Assembly (NCBI GenBank): GCA_043228905.1
Contig: JBHGNT010000017.1
Span: 13,082,001 to 13,146,000, forward strand
Direction of reading: 5' to 3'
Length of the DNA stretch: 64,000 bases
Origin: Azolla caroliniana
Taxonomy: Eukaryota > Polypodiophyta
The notes below the pieces were generated by a model. It made no database searches, was not told where the DNA came from, and saw nothing but the letters and a program-made list of their open reading frames with translations. Shown here one piece after another: positions 57,235-64,000 of this stretch (its first letter is position 1; each line of letters opens with the position of its first letter). A program made the translations under genes and the position numbers.

Positions 57235-58432
57235 ACGGATAATAGGAGCATAAGAAAATCAACCCCACCCAACGACTCCCGAATACTCAACATGGGAGCA
57301 AGACACAAGCCGACTTATGTATTGCTTGGCGACATGTATCCATGAACACATGCTCGACTATATTCGTGAAGCCAAGACGCCGAAGGAAGCGTGGGAGAAT
57401 CTTAGAAAGATTTTCACGGCCAACACAACTGCAAGAAAGCTTCAACTCCGCCAAGAGTTGAATAATATCCAACAAAGGGATATGTACATTGCAAGCTACA
57501 CCTTGAAGATCAAGGAGCTTTGTGATTCACTTGGCTCAATAAGCATCAATGTGGAGGATGACGAGATGGTGCAAATATGCTTAGGCGGCCTTGCACCACG
57601 GTTCAGTGCGGGGAGAACCGCCATCCTAGCAAGGGAGAATCCTCCCTCTTTCTTCGATCTTCAATCCATGTTGTTGGTTGAAGAAAACCATGTTCGAACA
57701 AGGAGCAACACCTCAAAAGGCCACATGCTCTACACACATTTGAATGGAGGAAGAGGACTTGACCGAGCAAGAGGCTGATTCGGCCAAGGATGAGGTGGAC
57801 GAACTCGGACCTATGAAAACAACTCCCAAATTTGGCAAGAAAGCGGAAACAATCGAGGAATATTTGGAAGAAGGGGGAGCTTCCATGTTGGTCCAAGCTG
57901 AAAAAACTCAATCGAGTGTGGATATTGCGGCAAAATTGGCCACCACGAAGAAGCGTGAGTCGGCGTCCACAAGCCGACAACTCACCAATTATGCCACCAT
58001 CTCGGAATGTTTGTGATGAGACATAGAGCAAATTCTATGTTGGCTTCTACTTCGACAAGTGCCTCAAATCTGGAAAACGTATGGTTCGTCGACTCCAGTG
58101 CCTCGAACCATATGATGTCTCATAAAAAATGGTTCCGAGACCTTTGAGAGCCGGATTGACCCAGCTATGTCGAGACCGGAGATGATACCACTCATCCCAT
58201 TTGGCATGTCGGCAATGTCCCATTCGGGAAAGAAGGCGAACAAACTTGCATAAAAAATGACTTGCATGTACCGACCATAACGAAGAATTTGGTCTCGGTC
58301 AGGAAAATTGTTGAGCAAGGTATGCAAGTTAGATTCAACCAAGGTGGTTGCTTCATCAAGAAGGAAGGTCGACTCATTGCTCGTGGTTGAAGGAAAGGCC
58401 GAATGTTTATCCTCGAAAGAGGGATGAGTATC
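57235..58432 (+). pseudogene. copia fragment H: gag-protease-pre-integrase
   Basis: Same family as elements B, C and E, joined to G without an LTR. Gag is open at 57317-57778 (KLQLRQELNNIQQRDM, VEDDEMVQICLGGLAPRF). A frameshifted Gly-rich stretch holds a zinc-knuckle remnant (CGYCGKIGHHEEA). The protease is VWFVDSSASNHMMSH (DSG to DSS). It ends at GRMFIL. Confidence 0.8.
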
Positions 58433-59300
58433 AACAAAGACGCCTCAAAATCAAGTCCCTCTTCACACTTGATTGGATAGGTGTAAAGATCGAGAAAGAA
58501 GAAATGGTGGAGGTTTGTCTTGATGCCCTCTCGCAGCACTTTGGAGTGTATTGGACTGTCAATCCGATAAGAGAAAATTTTCCATCATTCTTTGATCTTG
58601 AATGGGTGTGTTGGTAAAAGAAAATTGCAATAGTGGTATGAGAAGTTCAAATGTGAATAACCAAATGTTGTAATCTAAGTGAAAGATAGATCCATATTCG
58701 GACGTGGAAGTGAAAGAAGAAGAAGACTTGATGGAAGAAACATTGAAGGTAGAAAACCGCATGGGGTGGAAAATTTCCTATGACATGAGAATGGAAGAGT
58801 AAGAGGAAATTCTGAAGGAGGGGGAGTTACAATGGAATAAGAAATGGGCTAAACAAACCTAAAAGCTAGTATTATGGTAAACTCACCCACATTGCGGTAT
58901 AATTCTTGAAGAAGAAGAGTAGGCCCAACAAAGGATGTTAGCTTACCAACTACAAACATTTTACTATGAGAGCTTATTTTTTATGAATAAAAAAGCCAAC
59001 AACATGAAGGCAAGCACAAGTGGATCGAATGGCATATGTTTTGTGAATTCAAGTGCATCGAACCACATGATGAGGCATAACGAATGGTTTTGAGGTTCTA
59101 AATGTGCGGACAACCCAACTACATGGAGACCGTAAAAAATACAACTTTTGATCTTCCATGTTAGTTGTTGATGTAATTCTTGGTGGTTGTAAGAATAAAT
59201 GCATTAAGACCATCTTGTTTCTCCCAACTATGACAAAGCACTCAGTGTTTATTAGACAAATTTTCAAACAATGAATACTAGTGTAGCTCGATGATCAACA
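58433..59300 (+). pseudogene. copia fragment I, strongly diverged gag and protease
   Basis: LKIKSLFTLDWIGVKIEKEEMVEVCLDALSQHF and FPSFFDLEW are gag. FVNSSASNHMMRHNEWF near 59040 is a dead protease. Between them lies noncoding, AT-rich sequence. Older than its neighbours. Confidence 0.65.
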
Positions 59301-59378
59301 ATGTTTCATCGAATACCTCAAAGAGGAAGGGAAGTAGGTGGAAGGATATTCATCTTTCACAACAAAATGACAAACTCT

Positions 59379-59641
59379 TGTTGGGAATTTGGTCGCTCCA
59401 GATGGGATCTGGATGAGAATCGGAGGAGCCGGATGAAGGAACTGGATCCGGAAGGGTTCCGGATGAGACCCGGAAACCGGATGGATCCGGTGCAAACCGG
59501 ATCCAAGAACATATGTGTAAATATGTTTCATAGTGAGCCCATCAAGGCTATATTTGTAAATAGCCCTAAAGTCATGTAAGTATAAATATGACTTAGGGCA
59601 ATCACTTTAGGTGTGATGAGAGTTGTTGATAGAGTGGGTAC

Positions 59642-59711
<70 letters not shown>

Positions 59712-59938
59712 CAATTTCTGTTGTAACCACTAGTTGGCGAAGACATAGAGCTCGAGGTCGTTGCCTCTGAGTCTCAGATTGTATTCCTCCCCTCATAGTG
59801 ATAGTTGGAGTCCGTGGCTCCCGTGGTTTTTCCCATTTAGGGTTTCCACGTAAACGTCTTGTGTCATCTCTATGTTAGTTTGTTTTCTTCCATTCATTGT
59901 TTAAGACTTGGTTGTGGCCGAGCACTATTTTCCGCACA
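59379..59938 (+). repeat. copia LTR, outer copy of the terminal element family
   Basis: About 560 bp, TGTTGGGAATTTGG to CCGCACA, with several CCGGAT blocks, AGTATAAATATGAC promoter and (GA)n(CA)n. The primer site TGGTATCAGAGC follows at 59942. Confidence 0.8.
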
Positions 59939-60838
59939 AACTGGTATCAGAGCGAACAAAGGAAATGGAAGAATCATTCGGCGACATGTTCAAGCTCCCG
60001 GCTCCAACTACCTGTTGGGAAATCGGTCCCTCCGGATGGGATCCGGTTATGAATGAAGATGGACCCGATGAGAACCGGATGGACCTGGTAAGAACCGGAA
60101 GAGATTCGGAAACAGGATCGGATGTACCCGGTGAGAACTAGAAGAGAAGACATATTTGTAAATATGTTTTGAGTAAGCCTATTGAGGCTATATTTGTAAA
60201 TATTCTTCCATTCATTGTTTAAGACTTGGTTGTGGCCGAGCACTATTTTCCGCACAAACTGGTATCAGAGCGAACAAAGGAAATGGAAGAATCATTCGGC
60301 GACATGTTCAAGCTCCCGGCTCCAACTACCTGTTGGGAAATCGGTCCCTCCGGATGGGATCCGGTTATGAATGAAGATGGACCCGATGAGAACCGGATGG
60401 ACCTGGTAAGAACCGGAAGAGATCCGGAAACAGGATCGGATGTACCCGGTGAGAACTAGAAGAGAAGACATATTTGTAAATATGTTTTGAGTAAGCCTAT
60501 TGAGGCTATATTTGTAAATATTCTTCCATTCATTGTTTAAGACTTGGTTGTGGCCGAGCACTATTTTCCGCACAAACTGGTATCAGAGCGAACAAAGGAA
60601 ATGGAAGAATCATTCGGCGACATGTTCAAGCTCCCGGCTCCAACTACCTGTTGGGAAATCGGTCCCTCCGGATGGGATCCGGTTATGAATGAAGATGGAC
60701 CCGATGAGAACCGGATGGACCTGGTAAGAACCGGAAGAGATCCGGAAACAGGATCGGATGTACCCGGTGAGAACTAGAAGAGAAGACATATTTGTAAATA
60801 TGTTTTGAGTAAGCCTATTGAGGCTATATTTGCAAATA
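59885..60838 (+). repeat. three 318-bp repeats: LTR tail, primer site, gag start, LTR head
   Basis: Units begin at 59885, 60203 and 60521. Each contains the last 57 bp of the LTR, TGGTATCAGAGC (59942, 60260, 60578), a gag ATG (MEESFGDMFKLP at 59966, 60284, 60602) and then the first 190 bp of an LTR (TGTTGGGAAATCGG at 60013, 60331, 60649). The shortened LTRs between units lack the promoter and most of R-U5. Copies are identical by eye except one base (gattcgg versus gatccgg near 60105). The third LTR head continues into a full LTR. Confidence 0.95.
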
Positions 60839-61224
60839 TCCCTAAGCTCATATAAGTATAAATATGACTTAGTGCAAACACTTTATAGAGGTTGTTGCCA
60901 TACTGTTGTTTAGATAATTGCTGTATAGAGAGAGTGAGAGAGAGTGGAGATACAGAACAATACTCTGTTGTAACCGCCGGTTGGCGAAGATACAGAGCTC
61001 GAGGTTGTTGTCTTCAAGGCTTTGATTGTACCTTTCTCCTATACTGATAGTTGGAATTTGTGGGATCCCGTGGTTTTTTCCATTTAGGGTTTTCCACGTA
61101 AACATCCTGTGTAATCTCTTTTGGTGTACGTGTATTCATCTCTATTCCCATTTCTGTGTTTGATTCTCATTGAAGTGTTCAAGACTCAGTTGTGGCCAAG
61201 CTATATTCCGTGCTATTCACTACA
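60649..61224 (+). repeat. 5' LTR of copia J
   Basis: About 576 bp, TGTTGGGAAATCGG to CACTACA, with AGTATAAATATGAC promoter; inserted 47 bp into the gag of an older copy (after AACTACC). The primer-like site TGGTATCGAGAG at 61228 is altered from TGGTATCAGAGC. Confidence 0.8.
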
Positions 61225-61254
61225 ATATGGTATCGAGAGTGAACAACAGAGGAA

Positions 61255-64000
61255 ATGGAAGAATCGTTCGGCGGCATGTTCAAGCTCACCGGCTCCAACT
61301 ACTCTGTGTGGAAGTCGAAGATGAGGGATATGTTGGTGGTTAAAGATCTTTGGAGGCCGGTTCAGTTCGGGGACAAGAGACTGGATAAGATCGACGCCAT
61401 AGTGTGGGAGGTAATGCACATGAAGACGACGGCATACATTCGGTGCTTCATCAACATGAGCCTGTACAACAACTTCAATGAAGAGAGCAAGGCTCATGAA
61501 CTCTGGAAGAAGATCGACATCATGTCTAAGAACAAGAATGCTGTCAATCGGGTTTCAGTATTCTGGAAGCTAGTGAGGTTCTGGTACCAAGATGACTCCA
61601 TTATGGCAGAGCACATGAATGCCTTCCAGGGACTGATACACCAGGCAACCTCGTTGGCAGTACCTCTCGCCGATGAGGTACTTGCATTACTCCTGCTCGG
61701 TTCCCTCCCAGATAGTTGAGAGATGCTAGTTGTCACGTTGGGCAATGTCGGGCCGGAAGGAAAGCAGTTGTCCCTAGCAAGGGTAAAATCAAGCTTGCTA
61801 GATGAAGAAGCTCGCCGGAAGGACCGGGAGTCCCGAACTGATCCGAAGGCCTTGGTCACGGAAGATGACCACAACCGGGGAAGAGGCCAGTATCGGAGCC
61901 CCCAAAACCGGGACAAGTCGGGAACGAGGTTGAAGTCAAGGGGGAGGCCTACTTGCTTCTACTGTGGGAAGCCAGGGCACTTCCAGAAGAACTGTCGGCA
62001 ATTCCGGAAAGAGAAAAAAACCAACACCACCAATTCGAAGAAGAGTTCGAACCGAAACGGTTCGAATCGGAGAGGTTCGGAACGGAAAAGAACGTCGGCG
62101 ATTGCGACAAGTGAAAACTTACCGAGGAGAATGAGTTAAATCTTGTCGGTGATGAGACAATGTGGGTTGTCAACTCCGAAGCGTCGTTCCACTTGACACC
62201 GGATCGGAAATGCTTCTCATTCTACACAACTGGTGATCATGGCTGTGTTCAGATGGGGAATGAAGGTACATGCCGAATTGTCGGCATAGGAGATGTGTTG
62301 TTGACGACACCAACCGGATGCAAGTTGTTGCTGAAGGATGTCCGACATGTTCTAGAGGTTTGACTGAACCTGATATCAGTCGCTCGGCTAGATGATGAAG
62401 GTTACACGGGTAGCATCCAGAACGGAGTCATGAAGTTCTACAAAGGGAGCCTAATAGTGGCTCGAGCCTGGAAGGTCAACTCACTGTACCTAATGAATAC
62501 CCGGTTATGCCGGGAAGAAGTGAACGTAGCATCCAACACTGCCGGTGAGCTGTGGCACAAAAGACCGTGTCACATGAGTGAGAAGGGGATGAAGAGGCTT
62601 GCCGAAGACAATCTTATTTTGGTGAAGGACGTGTAACTTGAGAAGTGCATTGACTGCCTGGCCGGCAAGCGAAACTGAACCTCCTTTCGGTCAAGAACAC
62701 CGATGAGACGGAATGCACCACTAGAGTTGGTGCATACCGATGTGTGTCAAGTGGACACGAAGTCACATGCCAGATCGCAGTACTTCGTGATGTTCATAGA
62801 AGATCACATCAGGAAGATGTGGGTCGCACAACTGAAGATGAAGGATCAAGTGTTATCCGTCTTCAAGGAACTCCACGCGAGAGTGGAAAGAGAAACCGCC
62901 CGGAAGCTGAAGGCGGTTCAAGCGGACAACGGACAAAAATACCCGGGGCAGTTCGAGGAGTACTACCGGTTCATCCATTCAGCATGCTAGCACATGACAA
63001 GTTACCCAAGACGTTTTGGGCTGGGGCGCTGACGACGACGACCTATGTGATAAACAGATCACCCTCAATACCCTTGGATGGAGACTCACCGCAGAAAGTA
63101 TGGACTGGTAAGGACGTGTCTTACCGGCATCTGAAGGTGTTCGGGTGTCTCGCTTACGTGCATGTGGCAAAGGACAAGAGAGCAAAGTTGGATCCGAAGT
63201 CTCAACCATACATATTCCTTGGATACGACGATGATGAGTTCGGAGATCGAGTGTGGGATCTGGTCGACAAGAAGGTGTTCCGGAGTCGGGACATAGTCTT
63301 CATGGAAGACATGACCATTCGCGACTGGGAGTCGGAGAAGAAGGTGATGAACCCCGGATCATCCAATGAAAACTAGCTTGAGGACACAAGGATATACCCG
63401 ATTGAAAACCGGATGTTAGCCGGTAACCAGATGACACTCGACGAACCGACCGAAGAAGAAGAAGACACTAGAACCGGACAAGATCCCGAATCGGATTCGG
63501 ATTCGGAACAAACGGAGGAACCAACAGTCATAAACCAAGGACAAAGATATCCGCTCAGAGAGAGAAGAGCCCCTCGTAGATTTCCGGATGCAGAGCATAT
63601 GTTGCTAACCGATGAGGCGGAGCCGGAAAGCTTCGAAGAAGCAAAGAGAGACACCCACAACTGCAAGTGGTTGAGTGCCATGCAGGACGAGATGGATTCC
63701 CTGCATGAGAACCACATGTATGAACTAACAAAATTGTTGCTCCGAAACAAGTGGGTGTACAAGCTGAAACTGGGAGATGCCGGAAACCCGCCGAGATACA
63801 AAGCCCAAATTGTAGTGAAGGGTTTCCAGCAGAAAAAGGGAGTAGACTTTGATGAGATCTTTGTCCCGATAGTAAAGATGACATCCATCCGGACAATATT
63901 GGGAATAGTGGCAAGCATGGACCTCGAGGTAGAGCAACTAGAAGTCAAGACAACATTCCTCCATGGTGTCCTTGAAGAAGAGATCTACATGCATCAACCG
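61255..64000 (+). pseudogene. copia J gag-pol, broken, runs off the window
   Basis: Distant relative of the intact copia at 23788. Gag opens MEESFGGMFKLTGSNYSVWK. A TGA at 61717-61719 replaces Trp of LPDSW. Zinc knuckle CFYCGKPGHFQKNC sits near 61950. After a frameshift comes the protease, VVNSEASFHLTP (DSG to NSE, dead). Pre-integrase (LWHKRPCHM) and integrase follow with HTDVCQVD and QADNGQKY; a deletion after FEEYYRF removes the segment with the catalytic Glu (about 30 residues). Then linker and the start of RT (RNKWVYKLKLGDAG, FLHGVLEEEIYM) up to the window end. Several stops; inactive. Confidence 0.88.

Noticed and set aside
59885-60838. Possible CRISPR-like or satellite array
   Set aside because: The 318-bp units have no spacers and consist of LTR, primer site and gag; this is a plant nuclear sequence.

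Overview
This is nuclear DNA of a flowering plant, or at least a seed plant. It has spliced genes with GT-AG introns, many Ty1/copia and Ty3/gypsy LTR retrotransposons primed from a TGGTATCAGAGC (initiator-tRNA-Met type) site, hAT-like MITEs, and dense dinucleotide to tetranucleotide microsatellites. I cannot name the species. Only two ordinary genes are recognisable; nearly everything else is transposon sequence in several layers of nesting.

Layout: 0-16.6 kb is a mosaic of broken retrotransposons. In order it holds a long copia polyprotein fused to a gypsy integrase scrap, a LINE fragment, a decayed copia, gypsy gag and LTR pieces, and three consecutive 5' halves of copia elements. A complete copia insertion with target-site duplications but no reverse transcriptase lies at 16.6-20.6 kb. 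After a spacer with a MITE comes a young, apparently intact copia element (23788-29475) with near-identical 817-bp LTRs, a 1345-residue polyprotein and a 5-bp target duplication. A quiet spacer and a microsatellite-rich promoter region lead to a four-exon NPH3/RPT2-like BTB gene (33395-36657, +). On the opposite strand the small SRP14 gene is split over short exons (38921-40068, possible upstream exon near 44.9 kb). One hAT-like MITE sits in an SRP14 intron and two more lie in the region upstream of its start codon.

The right third is again transposon-rich. A gypsy-type element (47751-53430) has lost almost all of its pol and carries an unusual charged, repetitive reading frame; it sits inside the LTR of an oppositely oriented relative. 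Then come three broken copia elements, and finally a striking array in which a 318-bp unit (shortened LTR, primer binding site and start of gag) is repeated three times with almost no change, directly before a copia element that runs off the window end.

The two host genes have unrelated housekeeping and signalling roles and show no functional link. NPH3-like proteins are plasma-membrane-associated adaptors of CUL3 ubiquitin ligases. SRP14 is a subunit of the signal recognition particle. The main value of the window is structural: a record of nested insertion, LTR-internal rearrangement and C-to-T decay in several retrotransposon families.
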